A DNA stretch of 56,424 nucleotides from Solibacteraceae bacterium (GCA_026984795.1 JALSRK010000043.1:1-56424); one strand, 5' to 3'. Numbered from the stretch's first letter, positions 17,848 through 27,281 are shown. The notes: generated from the letters alone by a model not told the origin. Program-made: numbers and translations.

Positions 17848-20538
17848 TCACGGGGCCTCGCCCACGGCTACCGTCACCCCCTCCTGGCTGGAGAACGATC
17901 CGATCCGAACCGTCAATGGCACGGCGCCCGGGGCCAGGCCCGCCGGCAGCATCACGTTGACCTGCAAGACCCCGTTGGGCAGCATGGGCGCCGCCCCGGC
18001 GTAGAGCACCTCGGCATCCTGGCCGCCGATCTCGACCGTGACCGGCAGCACGGGCCGCGGGAGCAGGTCGGGCTCTAGGACGGGAATGATGGCCCCGTCC
18101 GGATGCGCGGGCGCCATCAAGCCGGCTCCGGTGGCGAAGATGCTGATCGCCTCGCCTGGACGGGCGGGATTGGCAAGGCCGTTGATCGTACCGTTCTGAT
18201 TGACGACCGCTCCCTGACCCGCGCCGTCGAGCGTGAAGACCCCGGGGGCGGCCTCGGCGACCTGGACGTCGACGGCGTTCGACGCGAGGCCGCGATAGAG
18301 GAGTTGAACCGTTGTCTTCTGCTTGCCTGCGATGTCGCCGGGCGCGATCACCGCTACCTGCCCGTCCAGGGTGTAGACCATCGCGGCGGGGGTCTCGCCG
18401 AAAAGCACCCGCGTTTCGGCCAGTTCAGTCGGCAGCAACCCATTCTCGCCCGCCTCCGCCGCCGCCAGGCGGGACGGCCCGAGGTGCCGGCCGAACAGAA
18501 TCAGGATCTCATGCGGGGCCACCGGGCCGGTGCGGAAGCTGCCGGCGTTCGTCACCGCCTGGAGGACCGGCTGCGGTTGTGGGATCTGGAGGATCACGAT
18601 GACTTCTTCGGTCACCTCCGGCTTACCGGTGCGCTGAATCGTGATCACCCCCCGGTAGGTTCCCGGCAGCAGCCCCACCGGGTTCACGGCGACGAAGAGG
18701 TTCGCCGGGGTGGTGGGGGCCGTGGGGGTAACGAAGAGCCATTCGCCTCCGGCCTCGGTCTCCACGCTGACGGTGAAGCCGAGCGTGGCTCCGCTGCTGG
18801 CCACCGAGATCACCTGCTGTGTGGGGGGCGGCGCGCCCTGGCTGATGGTGAAGCCCAGCGTCGCCGGCGAGACGATCAGCTCCGGCTCGGCGGTGACGAT
18901 GAGGGTGACGGGGATGGTGGTGGGAGCGGCGCCGGCGGTGTCCGGCTGCACCGTGATCTCACCGAGGTAGGTCCCGGGCGCAAGCTGAGCCGGGGAGACC
19001 GAGGCGACCACGGTGGCCGGGGTCGCCCCCGCGCCGGGCGTGACGCTCAGCCAGTCGCCGCCGGCTGCCGTGTTCGCGGCGGCGTGAAACCCTTGCGCCG
19101 CTGCCGATGTAAGCTGGACGGATTTTTGAGCCGGCGGCGGACCGCCGAGGTCCATTTCAAAGGTCAGCGCCGCCGGCTCGGCGCTGATGCTGGGTTTGGG
19201 CGGCTCCCCGCCGGGACCGTTGACGGTGAGTACGAACGTCCGCGTGGCCACGGCGGCGCACACGTCCCGCGCCTCGAGCGTGAATTGGAAGATGCCGGTC
19301 TGGGAAGGCCTGCCGCGGATGGCGCCCCCGGAAAGCTCCAAGCCCGGAGGCAGGCCTCCAGAGACGATCGAAAGACGGGCGGGATTGAACGGTGACACGC
19401 AGCCGCCCTGGACGATGAGCGCGGCAAAGTACTCCTGGCCGGAGGTGGCCTCGGGCAAGCTGCCGGTGACGATCGTAAGGGTGTCCGGAGGCGCTCCCTG
19501 TGCCACGACGGTGAGCGTGAACGTCTGAGCAGCCTGCGCCGAGACGCTGTCGGTCACGGTGACCGGAAACTCCGTAGTCGCCGCTGATTGGGGCACGCCG
19601 GCGATCACCCCGGTGGCCTGGTCCAGGCTCAAACCCTCCGGCAGCGCGCCGAGCGCACTCCAGAGGTAGGGCGGTGCGCCTCCCGTCGCGGTCAACTGGG
19701 CAGAGTAGGGCGTCCCCACCTGGGCGGGGGGCAGCACCGGCGGCGTGGTGATCGACAGCTCGGCCGGGCCGGGACCCGGTCCGCCGCCGCCGGGTTCCTC
19801 GATCACCACCCGGAACCACGGCGTGATCGCGATCTCGCCGACGTAAGCCGCCACCCGGTACCGGCCGGGCTGGTCCCGGAGAACCAGGTCGCACCTGGCA
19901 AGGCCGTCAGCCCCCGTGAACACCATTCCGCCGGGCGCGTCGCAGGCCACGGGCACCGGCTCGTTTACGTCCGAGGCGCTGACGATCCGCACGCCGATGT
20001 CGGGAATGCGATCCCCCACCTGGATGCCGCTTTGCACGGTGACGCGCACGACCACGGCATCGGGGAACCGCTCCCCCGGCACGCCCTCGAACGGCGGCGA
20101 GATCAGCCCCGGGGAAAGCAGCTCCACCAGCGGCGGGGCGGCCGGCGCGCCATCGGGCAGACGGATGATGGCCGTGGTTACCCGGAACTGGACGGAGCCG
20201 ATCGGCGCCGTGGCGGTGACCGGAATCTGTTTGTAGGAGAGCCCTCCTTCGAACGACGTGGCGACGAAGAACGCCCGGGCGAGCCCGTCGGCGTCGGTCT
20301 GCGTTTCCGCTCCGACCAGGCCGCCCTGTGCAAACGGAACAGACCATTCGACCGAGACCCCGGCCATCGGCTGCCCGGCACCGTCCACCGCCCGCACCAC
20401 CAGCGGTGAGGTGGAGCGAAACTCTTCGAGAACGATCTGCCCATCGCCGGAAGCGATCTCCAGCCGCTGACCATGCAGGGAAACGCAAACCAGAGTCAGC
20501 GCCGGGAGGTAGAAAAACTGGCGAGTCAGGAAAGACAT
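17848..20538 (-). CDS. Large secreted multidomain adhesin-like protein (Ig, BACON, TIGR03437)
   Basis: An 896-residue exported protein with a signal peptide (FFYLPALTLVCVSLHGQ). In order: a bacterial Ig-like region at about 25-150, which resembles Big_1 (IVLEEFRSTSPLVVRAVDGA, ADGLARAFFVATSFEGG); a second beta domain; two putative-Ig (He_PIG) domains (VGTPYSAQLTATGGAPPYLW and GQEYFAALIVQGGC); two BACON-like repeats at about 440-650 (GGDWLSVTPGAG and GGEWLFVTPTAP); and a complete TIGR03437 domain at the end (PARPGEAISIFATGAGLMAP, VLYAGAAPMLPNGVLQVNV). It has no catalytic domain. A cell-surface or carbohydrate-binding role is inferred. GAGGGG lies 7 bases before the ATG. Confidence 0.85.
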   Translation of the reverse strand: MSFLTRQFFYLPALTLVCVSLHGQRLEIASGDGQIVLEEFRSTSPLVVRAVDGAGQPMAGVSVEWSVPFAQGGLVGAETQTDADGLARAFFVATSFEGGLSYKQIPVTATAPIGSVQFRVTTAIIRLPDGAPAAPPLVELLSPGLISPPFEGVPGERFPDAVVVRVTVQSGIQVGDRIPDIGVRIVSASDVNEPVPVACDAPGGMVFTGADGLARCDLVLRDQPGRYRVAAYVGEIAITPWFRVVIEEPGGGGPGPGPAELSITTPPVLPPAQVGTPYSAQLTATGGAPPYLWSALGALPEGLSLDQATGVIAGVPQSAATTEFPVTVTDSVSAQAAQTFTLTVVAQGAPPDTLTIVTGSLPEATSGQEYFAALIVQGGCVSPFNPARLSIVSGGLPPGLELSGGAIRGRPSQTGIFQFTLEARDVCAAVATRTFVLTVNGPGGEPPKPSISAEPAALTFEMDLGGPPPAQKSVQLTSAAAQGFHAAANTAAGGDWLSVTPGAGATPATVVASVSPAQLAPGTYLGEITVQPDTAGAAPTTIPVTLIVTAEPELIVSPATLGFTISQGAPPPTQQVISVASSGATLGFTVSVETEAGGEWLFVTPTAPTTPANLFVAVNPVGLLPGTYRGVITIQRTGKPEVTEEVIVILQIPQPQPVLQAVTNAGSFRTGPVAPHEILILFGRHLGPSRLAAAEAGENGLLPTELAETRVLFGETPAAMVYTLDGQVAVIAPGDIAGKQKTTVQLLYRGLASNAVDVQVAEAAPGVFTLDGAGQGAVVNQNGTINGLANPARPGEAISIFATGAGLMAPAHPDGAIIPVLEPDLLPRPVLPVTVEIGGQDAEVLYAGAAPMLPNGVLQVNVMLPAGLAPGAVPLTVRIGSFSSQEGVTVAVGEAP

Positions 20539-20602
20539 CGATATCCCCTCATTGCTATCGGTCGGGACGCGGGAGGATTACCCTTCTATTTTGCCCCAAT
20601 AT

Positions 20603-20626
20603 ATAGGGGGAGCCCAGCTCCCCTAT
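20603..20626. other. Near-perfect palindrome between divergent genes
   Basis: ATAGGGGGAGC and GCTCCCCTAT form an inverted repeat around a 3-base centre, with one unpaired G. It lies in the 216-base gap between two divergent genes. It could be an operator or a stem-loop; the sequence alone does not decide. Confidence 0.35.
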
Positions 20627-20754
20627 CGAAAATGTTGGCCTCGGGTTCAGTCGCTCCTTCTCCCCGGGCGGGTGGTCCGTCAGTCCCCGCACCCGGTGAC
20701 CCCGGAGCCGCCGTCATTCCGTGTTACGTTACTGAATAGACCCACGAGGAGACC

Positions 20755-22119
20755 ATGCTCAAGCCCACGATCTTCCGCGAGTATGACATCCGAGGCATTG
20801 CCGACGAAGAACTGCTCAGCGCCGACATCGAGGTGCTAGGCCAGGCCATCGGCGCCTACGTCCAACGAAACAAAGGCAAGAACGTGATCGTCGGGCGGGA
20901 CTGCCGCTTGAGCTCCGAGCGTCTGGCCGGGGCCATCGCCGCGGGGCTGGAACGGTCGGGTTGCGAAGTGGTCGAGATCGGCACCGTGCCCACGCCGGTG
21001 CTGTACCACGCGGCTTACACGGGCAACTCCGACGGCGCCGTGATGATCACCGGAAGCCACAATCCGCCCGAGTACAACGGGTTCAAGGTCATGTGCGGCA
21101 CCGCCACGCTGCACGGAGAAAAGATCCAGGAGTTGCGGCGGATGATCGAGGCGGGTGTTCTGGCCGAGGGCGCCGGCAGCCGGCGCAACCAAGACGCCAT
21201 AACGCCGTACGTCGAGGACGTCGCCTCCCGGTTCTCCTGGGACCGGCGCATCAAGGTCGTCCTGGACGCCGGCAACGGCACCGCCGGCCCGACCATGCAC
21301 CGCCTCCTCGAGCGGCTGAATGTAGACGCCGTCGAACTGTTCTTCGAGATGGACGGCCGCTTCCCGAACCATCACCCGGACCCGACCATCGAGAAGAACC
21401 TCGACGCGCTGAAGAAAGCAGTGCGGGAGCACGGCGCGGAACTGGGCATCGCCTTCGACGGCGACTCGGACCGCATCGGCGCCGTGGACGAGAACGGCAA
21501 CGTGATCTGGGGCGACTACCTGCTGCTGATCTACGCCCGCGAGATCCTCCAGCGCAAGCCCGGAGCCACCTTCATCGCCGAAGTGAAGTGCTCCCAGGTG
21601 ATGTACGACGAGATCAAGAAGCTCGGCGGCAATCCGATCATGTACAAGACGGGCCACTCGCTCATCAAGGCCAAGATGAAGGAAGAGAAGGCCGAGCTGG
21701 CCGGCGAGATGAGCGGGCACATGTTCTTCGCCGACCGCTATTACGGCTACGACGACGCGATGTACGCCGCCTGCCGGCTGATGGAGATCGTGGCGCGCTC
21801 CGGCAAGCCGCTCTCAGCTCAGGTGGCCGGGTTGCCGAAGATGGTGGTGACGCCGGAGATCCGGGTGGATTGCCCCGACGAGATCAAATTCGATGTAGTG
21901 GCCCGGGTGGCCGAGCGCTTCCAGAAGACGCACGAAGTAATCACCGTGGACGGAGCCCGTATCCTGTTCCCGCACGGCTGGGGACTGGTGCGGGCGTCGA
22001 ACACGCAGCCGGTGCTCGTGCTCCGGTTCGAAGCGGATACCGACGCGCACTTGAACGAATATCGCTCCCTGGTGGAATCAGTCGTTGCCGAGGCGCGGGC
22101 GGCTGTCGAGAAAGTCTGA
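20755..22119 (+). CDS. Phosphomannomutase/phosphoglucomutase
   Basis: A 454-residue alpha-D-phosphohexomutase that interconverts hexose 1- and 6-phosphates. The N-terminus (LKPTIFREYDIRGIADEEL), the phospho-serine loop MITGSHNPPEYNGFK (Ser101), the metal loop AFDGDSDRIGAVDE, the sugar loop GEMSGHMFF and the phosphate-binding RASNTQP are all intact. This set matches the PMM/PGM group (AlgC/ManB type), so it probably feeds nucleotide-sugar synthesis for surface polysaccharide. The ATG follows GAGGAG. A strong hairpin comes after the stop. Confidence 0.93.
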   Translation: MLKPTIFREYDIRGIADEELLSADIEVLGQAIGAYVQRNKGKNVIVGRDCRLSSERLAGAIAAGLERSGCEVVEIGTVPTPVLYHAAYTGNSDGAVMITGSHNPPEYNGFKVMCGTATLHGEKIQELRRMIEAGVLAEGAGSRRNQDAITPYVEDVASRFSWDRRIKVVLDAGNGTAGPTMHRLLERLNVDAVELFFEMDGRFPNHHPDPTIEKNLDALKKAVREHGAELGIAFDGDSDRIGAVDENGNVIWGDYLLLIYAREILQRKPGATFIAEVKCSQVMYDEIKKLGGNPIMYKTGHSLIKAKMKEEKAELAGEMSGHMFFADRYYGYDDAMYAACRLMEIVARSGKPLSAQVAGLPKMVVTPEIRVDCPDEIKFDVVARVAERFQKTHEVITVDGARILFPHGWGLVRASNTQPVLVLRFEADTDAHLNEYRSLVESVVAEARAAVEKV

Positions 22120-22135
22120 CGAGAACCGTCGGTGC

Positions 22136-22179
22136 CGAGGCCGGCCCCCCTCTCCTCCGCTTGCGAGGAGCCGGCCTCG
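22136..22179 (+). terminator. Hairpin after the phosphohexomutase gene
   Basis: CGAGGCCGG at 22136-22144 pairs exactly with CCGGCCTCG at 22171-22179. It lies 16 bases after the stop, and a second short hairpin (CTCCTC/GAGGAG) lies in the loop. There is no T run, so it is an intrinsic-terminator-like stem only. Confidence 0.45.
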
Positions 22180-22312
22180 AACCGTGCAAGTCAACTTGCT
22201 GACGCTGACAGCTTTACTATGCCACAGCGGCGGCCGCCTGGACAGGTCCAGAAGTACCACGACGAGATACTGGCGGTACTAGGAATGGCCGTTCGGCCGC
22301 GCAGCCGGCCCG

Positions 22313-22930
22313 TCACCAAAGGGTGATGCGGAAGCTCGCCAGCAGGTCCAACTGGTCGAGGTTCGAGCGCAGTGCAGTGTCGCGAACGCCGAAGTTGCGG
22401 TCTCCCCAGTGCGTGTAGCGGAGCTCCGGCGCCAGGCGGACGCGCCCAGATCCGATCTCGAGGCCGCCGCCCAAGACGTAGCCCAGGGCCTGGCGGTGGC
22501 GCAGCTCGGCCGGGCCGTCCCGTAGCTCGCTCGCTCCGGCGATCCGGTTCAGGCAGACCCCGGCGCTCAGGAAGGGCCGCAATCTGCCTCGCCCGGGCTG
22601 GTAGCGGATGAGCAGGGGGAACTCCCAGCGCCTGACGCTTGGCCGGACAATTTCACCGGCCGGGCCGGCGCTCTCGGGTGCTTCGTAGCGGTAGCCGAAC
22701 CGGCGGTACAGCGCCTCCAGCCGCAACGAGAAGCCGCCGGCGAGACCCACGTCGAGCGAGGGTCCCGCCGTCCAGCGGCTCCTGTCGGCGTGAAACGCGG
22801 GCGGCTCCGCCGTCAGCGGCGCGGTGAGCGGCATGCCTCCAGTCACGCCGACCCCCAACCGCTGGGCCGCCGCGCCCGCGGCGCCCAGCCCGACCAGAAT
22901 TACGATGCCGACCGGACGTGAGAGACGCAC
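22313..22930 (-). CDS. Small outer-membrane beta-barrel protein (PorT/OmpA-like barrel)
   Basis: About 205 residues with a signal peptide (RPVGIVILVGLGAAGAAAQ) and alternating-residue beta strands: LGVGVTGGMPL, FSLRLEALYRRFGYRYE, WEFPLLIRYQ, RLRPFLSAGVCL, LGYVLGGGLEIG and RLAPELRYTHWGD. It ends in an aromatic residue (SFRITLW), the usual signal for barrel insertion. This matches the small PorT/outer-membrane beta-barrel protein families. The start is uncertain; a GTG at 22930 or a TTG at 22939 follows a GGGGGGAG stretch. It diverges from the PhoD-like gene. Confidence 0.78.
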   Translation of the reverse strand: MRLSRPVGIVILVGLGAAGAAAQRLGVGVTGGMPLTAPLTAEPPAFHADRSRWTAGPSLDVGLAGGFSLRLEALYRRFGYRYEAPESAGPAGEIVRPSVRRWEFPLLIRYQPGRGRLRPFLSAGVCLNRIAGASELRDGPAELRHRQALGYVLGGGLEIGSGRVRLAPELRYTHWGDRNFGVRDTALRSNLDQLDLLASFRITLW

Positions 22931-23012
22931 CTGTTGCAATTCTCCCCCCGCCGGAGCGCGATGCCAAGGGGCGCGTGTGCGCCGCGGCGCGGATGTGAGA
23001 GGATAGCGGCAA

Positions 23013-25550
23013 ATGATCCGGCGAATGTTCCTGCTCTCCTGTCTTCTCGCCGCGGCCGCCCTGGCCGCGGAGTTCCAAAGCGCCTTCCCAGTGCACACCG
23101 AGCGCACCTGGATCGGCCCGGAGTATTGGGCCAATCCGCTGCAGGACTGGCGCATAGCCCACGGCCGCCTGGAATGCGCCGTCAGCGGCATGAACCGCAA
23201 CGTGAACCTGTTGACGCACCAACTCGGCTCCGAGGGCGGCGCTTTCCAAATGTCCGTCCGCCTCGGGCGCCTGGAGCCGGCCAGTGCGACGGCCGATCCG
23301 GGCTGGGCCGGTTTCCGCGTCGGCATCCGCGGCCCCATCGAAGACTACCGGTACGCCGCCATCCGCGGGCGCGGGCTCAACGCCGGCGTCACCACCACGG
23401 GCGTGCTGTTCATCGGCGACGAACAGGCCCGCGCGGCTCTGGGCCGCCGCGGGCGGCTCCCCCTCCGGGACGTCGAGCTCCGGCTCACCGCCACGCCCGC
23501 CGGCGACGTTTACCGGGTGCGCCTCACCGCGCATGATCCGCGGTCAGGCCGCCGGTTGGGCGCGGTCTCGGCTAGGGTTGCGGCCGGCGAACTCAACGGC
23601 AACGTGGCCCTGGTCTGCGAATGGGCTCCGGGGGGAGCGCCGTCGAACCAGAACAGCTACAGCCGCCAAAACAACCGCCGGGGCGGCGACGTGCGCTTCT
23701 GGTTCCGCGACTGGAGGCTGGCCGGCGAGAAGGTCGAAGCGCACCCCGAGCGCGCCTGGGGCCCGATCCTGTGGTCCATGTACACCCTCAGCCGGGGCGT
23801 GCTGAAGATGACGGCCCAGATGCCGCCGCTCGGCGAGGCTGACAGCCAGACGGTGGCGCTGCAGGTGAAGCGGAACGGCCAGTGGCAGACGATCGATACC
23901 GAGCCGATCCACACCCTGGCCCGCACGGCCACCTTCCGCATCGCCGATTGGGATGCTTCGCAGGACGTCCCCTACCGGCTCGTCTACTCGCTCATCGGCG
24001 CCGGCGGCAACGCGGTGGAGCATTACTGGGAAGGCGTCGTCCGGCATGACCCCGTGGAGAAAGAGACCCTCGTGGTGGCCGCCTTCACCGGCAACCAGGA
24101 CACCGGCTTCCCGAATACGCCCATCCTCCGCAACCTGCGCCACCACGACCCGGACGTCCTGTTCTTCTCCGGCGACCAGATCTACGAGAACGTCGCCGGC
24201 TTCGGCATCCAGCGGGCTCCGGTGGAAACGGCGGCCCTAGACTACCTCCGCAAGTGGTACCTGCTGGGCTGGAGCTTCGGCGATCTGATGCGCGACCGCG
24301 TCACCGTCTGCATGCCCGACGACCACGACGTCTACCAGGGCAACATCTGGGGCGGCGGGGGGCGCAAGATCACCCTGGCCGAGCACGAGCGGGGCGGCTA
24401 CGTGATGCCCGCTGAGTGGGTGAACATGGTGCAGCGCACGCAGACCGCCCACCTGCCGGATCCCTACGACCCGCGCCCCGTGGCCCAGGGCATCACCGTC
24501 TACTACACGGACATGCTCTACGGCCGGGTCAGCTTCGGCATCATCGAGGACCGCAAGTTCAAGTCCGGCCCGAAGGGTCTGACGCCGCCCACCGGGGGAC
24601 GGCCGGACCACATCACCGATCCGAACTTCGACCGCGACGCCTTCGACCCGCCGGGCGCCACGATCCTCGGCGAGCGCCAGATCGAGTTCATCCGGCATTG
24701 GACGCAAGATTGGGCGGGCGCCGACTTCAAGGTCTCGCTGACGCAGACCATCTTCGCCAACGCCGCCACCACCCACGGGCCGAAGTTCATGCGCCTGGTG
24801 GCCGACATGGACTCGAACGGCTGGCCGCACTCGGCGCGCGACCGCGCGCTGCGGGAACTGCGCAAAGGCTATGTCTTCATGATCGGAGGCGACCAGCACC
24901 TGCCGTCGATCATCCACCACGGCGTCGAGGAGTTCAACGACGCCGGCTGGAGCTTCTGCGTGCCCTCGATCGCCGCCGGCTACCCGCGTCTGTTCGAGCC
25001 CGAGGAGCCGGGGCGCAACCGCCGTCCCGGCATGCCGGACTACACCGGCGAGCGCCTGGATCCCTTCGGCAACAAGATCACCGTCTGGGCAGTGGCCAAC
25101 CCAAAGAAGAAATGGCGCCCGCACCCGCTGGAGCGGCTCATGGACAAGGCGTCGGGCTACGGGCTGGTCCGGTTCCACAAGAAGACGGGCAAGATCACCA
25201 TCGAGTGCTGGCCGCTGCTGGTAGACGTGTCGAAGCCCGGCGCGAAACAGTTTCCCGGCTGGCCGCTGACGATCGGCCTGGAGGACAATTTTCCGAAGCG
25301 CGGCGTGGCGTGGCTGCCCCGGGTGGTGGTCCGCGGGATGGAAAATCCGGTGATCCAGGTGGTGCGCCAGGCGACCGGCGAGCACGTCTACACCCTCCGC
25401 ATCCACGGCACGGCCTGGCAGCCCCGGGTCTTCAGCAAGACCGGCCGCTACATCCTGCGGGTGGGCGAGCCCGGCCGGGACTGGCGCACGTTCGAGAACT
25501 TGAAGCCGTCGCGCAAGGCCGCCGCCGGCGTGCTCGAAATCGACTTCTGA
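23013..25550 (+). CDS. Secreted PhoD-like metallophosphatase
   Basis: An 845-residue exported protein (signal peptide RRMFLLSCLLAAAALAAE). Residues ~25-240 form a beta-rich domain, perhaps sugar- or lipid-binding. The middle holds a calcineurin-like/PhoD phosphatase core with metal-site motifs FFSGDQIYEN, MPDDHDVYQGNIWG, LTQTIFAN and GGDQHLPSI. PhoD enzymes hydrolyse phosphate mono- or diesters at the cell surface. The protein is longer than classic PhoD and resembles the large versions in Planctomycetes and Acidobacteria. Substrate is unknown. nagB follows 62 bases later. Confidence 0.85.
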   Translation: MIRRMFLLSCLLAAAALAAEFQSAFPVHTERTWIGPEYWANPLQDWRIAHGRLECAVSGMNRNVNLLTHQLGSEGGAFQMSVRLGRLEPASATADPGWAGFRVGIRGPIEDYRYAAIRGRGLNAGVTTTGVLFIGDEQARAALGRRGRLPLRDVELRLTATPAGDVYRVRLTAHDPRSGRRLGAVSARVAAGELNGNVALVCEWAPGGAPSNQNSYSRQNNRRGGDVRFWFRDWRLAGEKVEAHPERAWGPILWSMYTLSRGVLKMTAQMPPLGEADSQTVALQVKRNGQWQTIDTEPIHTLARTATFRIADWDASQDVPYRLVYSLIGAGGNAVEHYWEGVVRHDPVEKETLVVAAFTGNQDTGFPNTPILRNLRHHDPDVLFFSGDQIYENVAGFGIQRAPVETAALDYLRKWYLLGWSFGDLMRDRVTVCMPDDHDVYQGNIWGGGGRKITLAEHERGGYVMPAEWVNMVQRTQTAHLPDPYDPRPVAQGITVYYTDMLYGRVSFGIIEDRKFKSGPKGLTPPTGGRPDHITDPNFDRDAFDPPGATILGERQIEFIRHWTQDWAGADFKVSLTQTIFANAATTHGPKFMRLVADMDSNGWPHSARDRALRELRKGYVFMIGGDQHLPSIIHHGVEEFNDAGWSFCVPSIAAGYPRLFEPEEPGRNRRPGMPDYTGERLDPFGNKITVWAVANPKKKWRPHPLERLMDKASGYGLVRFHKKTGKITIECWPLLVDVSKPGAKQFPGWPLTIGLEDNFPKRGVAWLPRVVVRGMENPVIQVVRQATGEHVYTLRIHGTAWQPRVFSKTGRYILRVGEPGRDWRTFENLKPSRKAAAGVLEIDF

Positions 25551-25612
25551 GGATTCTCGATGCCCAGCGGAGCAGCCGCCGGTTCTCCAAGGGCGTAAGT
25601 TACAGTGAAGTT

Positions 25613-26383
25613 ATGCCTCCAATTCGCACTCTTACCGCTGACGCACTACAGGTTGAAATCTATCCCACCCGCCGGGAGGCCGGCCGGCGCAGCGCCGAAG
25701 CCGCCGCCGAAGCGATCGCCGCCGCCGTTGCCGCCCGCGGCCGGGCGGTGGTCCTGTTCGCTTCGGCTCCGTCCCAACAGGAAGTGCTGGAGGAACTCGT
25801 CGCCCGCAAGGACATCGAGTGGCCGAAGGTCATCGGCCTGCACGTGGACGAATACGTGGGCGCCCGCGAGACCGACGCCCATTCCTTCCGCAAGTTCCTC
25901 ATCGACCGGCTGGTGAGCAAGGTCTCCATCGGCGCCTTCCACGGGATCCGGGGCGAAGCCGAGGACTGGGAAGCCGAGTGCATCCGTTATGGGAAGCTTC
26001 TCGAGGAGTTCCCGCCGGACGTGGGCCTGCTGGGTATCGGCGAGAACGGCCACCTCGCTTTCAACGATCCGCCGGTGGCCGATTTCGAGGATCCGGCCCT
26101 GGTGAAGCGGGTGGAACTCGACCAGCGGTGCCGTGAACAACAGGTACACGATGGCATGTTCCCGCGTTTGGAGGACGTGCCGCGTTACGCCCTGACCGTG
26201 ACCCTGCCCCCGATCCTGCGCGTGCCGCGGCTGGTGGTGACGGTGCCGGGCCCGACCAAGCAGGAGGCCGTTCGCGCTACGCTCCGCGACCCGATCTCGA
26301 CGGCCTGCCCGGCCACGGCGCTGCGCCGGCACTCCGGGGCGCTGCTGGTGCTCGATCAGGATGCGGCGGCCCTGATGGGCTAG
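25613..26383 (+). CDS. nagB: Glucosamine-6-phosphate deaminase-like protein
   Basis: A 256-residue protein of the NagB/6-phosphogluconolactonase superfamily. VIGLHVDEYVG (Asp79) and GLLGIGENGHLAFNDPP are the active-site motifs. The spacing and the HVDEY signature point to deaminase and not lactonase. It would turn glucosamine-6-phosphate into fructose-6-phosphate and ammonia, which fits the murQ, GH20-like and amino-sugar genes elsewhere in the window. The start is the ATG at 25613; the longer open frame upstream overlaps the phosphatase gene and is not coding. TACAGT lies 6 bases before this ATG. Confidence 0.85.
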   Translation: MPPIRTLTADALQVEIYPTRREAGRRSAEAAAEAIAAAVAARGRAVVLFASAPSQQEVLEELVARKDIEWPKVIGLHVDEYVGARETDAHSFRKFLIDRLVSKVSIGAFHGIRGEAEDWEAECIRYGKLLEEFPPDVGLLGIGENGHLAFNDPPVADFEDPALVKRVELDQRCREQQVHDGMFPRLEDVPRYALTVTLPPILRVPRLVVTVPGPTKQEAVRATLRDPISTACPATALRRHSGALLVLDQDAAALMG

Positions 26384-26395
26384 CTCCGCGGCCCG

Positions 26396-26713
26396 CTACT
26401 GCACGGCGTGGCCTTTCGGCGCCGGCTCCAGGCGAATTTCGCCGAACGTCGATTCATACTGCCGGACGTTCTGCTCGAGCACGTTCAGAAGCGCCTTGGC
26501 CTGCTGGGGACTCATGTAGATTCCCTGGAAGCTGTCGATCTCGACTTTGTCCGGTCCGGTTTGGTTGAGCCGCCCGAACATCAGGAAGAAATCCCACAGG
26601 CTGACGCGCACCTGGACGCTGTTGGCGTAGTTCTCCCGGTAATCCTCGGTCCGGTTGATTTGTACGTGCGCCGGTTGTCCCATTAGTGATTCGCTCATGG
26701 TTACCACTGCCAT
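26396..26713 (-). CDS. DUF3467 protein
   Basis: A 105-residue cytoplasmic protein. The core (YANSVQVRVSLWDFFLMFGR, VEIDSFQGIYMSPQQAKALL, LNVLEQNVRQYESTFGEI) matches the DUF3467 family, a small conserved protein of unknown function. The ATG at 26713 has a GGTGAG box; a second ATG at 26698 is possible. It is convergent with nagB. Confidence 0.82.
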   Translation of the reverse strand: MAVVTMSESLMGQPAHVQINRTEDYRENYANSVQVRVSLWDFFLMFGRLNQTGPDKVEIDSFQGIYMSPQQAKALLNVLEQNVRQYESTFGEIRLEPAPKGHAVQ

Positions 26714-26935
26714 TGTCTCACCCGCACCGGGGCCGGGATGGCGAAAAGCTTTCGGCCGGTCCGGGTTCTCAAAGGCGCAGCCGCCACGACGGCCCATGCG
26801 CTCCGCGGCCGGAGAGGCCCGTGGTCTGAGCGCGCCGCTTCTACCCCCTTCGAGGTTGGAAGGAGTGGTCCGCCGCGCCTTGGGAGGCGGGACGAGGGGG
26901 CTCGGCAACCTCTACAAGCGGGAGGAAACGCTCGA

Positions 26936-26965
26936 TTGAGCCGGCGTGGCGGGATCTGCTACCAT
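26936..26965 (+). promoter_or_regulatory. Putative promoter of tRNA-Asp
   Basis: TTGAGC at 26936-26941 and TACCAT at 26960-26965 are spaced by 18 bases. Transcription would begin near 26972, about 25 bases before the tRNA. The -10 match is moderate. Confidence 0.45.
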
Positions 26966-26996
26966 GGCTTTGGAAACGGCTTCTCTATCCGCTCGC

Positions 26997-27073
<77 letters not shown>

Positions 27074-27111
27074 TGTCATTGCCACTCTTCCCTCGCCGGG
27101 TAAGCGCCGCG

Positions 27112-27155
27112 GGCTCTTCGCCAGAAATGGGGGGGCTCTTCGCCAGAAATGGGGG
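27112..27155. repeat. Perfect 22-bp tandem duplication, probable IS terminal repeats
   Basis: GGCTCTTCGCCAGAAATGGG plus two more G occurs twice in a row, at 27112-27133 and 27134-27155, with no mismatch. The GGCTCTT start resembles the ends of ISL3-family insertion elements, and the transposase remnant follows 12 bases later. No matching inverted copy is visible on the far side. Confidence 0.75.
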
Positions 27156-27167
27156 CAGGGCTGAGTC

Positions 27168-27281
27168 TCAATCCATTCCAGCACATAGAATCTTCACTCG
27201 CATCCGGTAGTTGTTGAAGCTGCGGAACCCGTAGGCCTGACGTTTCAGCAGCTCCATCTTGTTGTGGAAGGGCTCCGAGGC
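27168..27281 (-). pseudogene. C-terminal fragment of an ISL3-family transposase
   Basis: The minus-strand frame ending at the stop at 27168-27170 reads EPFHNKMELLKRQAYGFRSF, followed by NNYRMRVKILCAGMD. This is the conserved C-terminal end of ISL3-type (IS204/IS1001/IS1096/IS1165) transposases. Homology stops abruptly at about 27281, so about 90% of the gene is missing. With the adjacent 22-bp repeats it marks one end of a decayed insertion element beside the tRNA. It is too short and in the wrong frame to appear as an ordinary open frame. Confidence 0.78.

Noticed and set aside
22219-22326. 35-codon open frame starting MPQRRPPGQVQKYHDE
   Set aside because: No ribosome binding site; it follows a terminator-like hairpin and overlaps the end of the barrel gene. 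Not supported as a gene.
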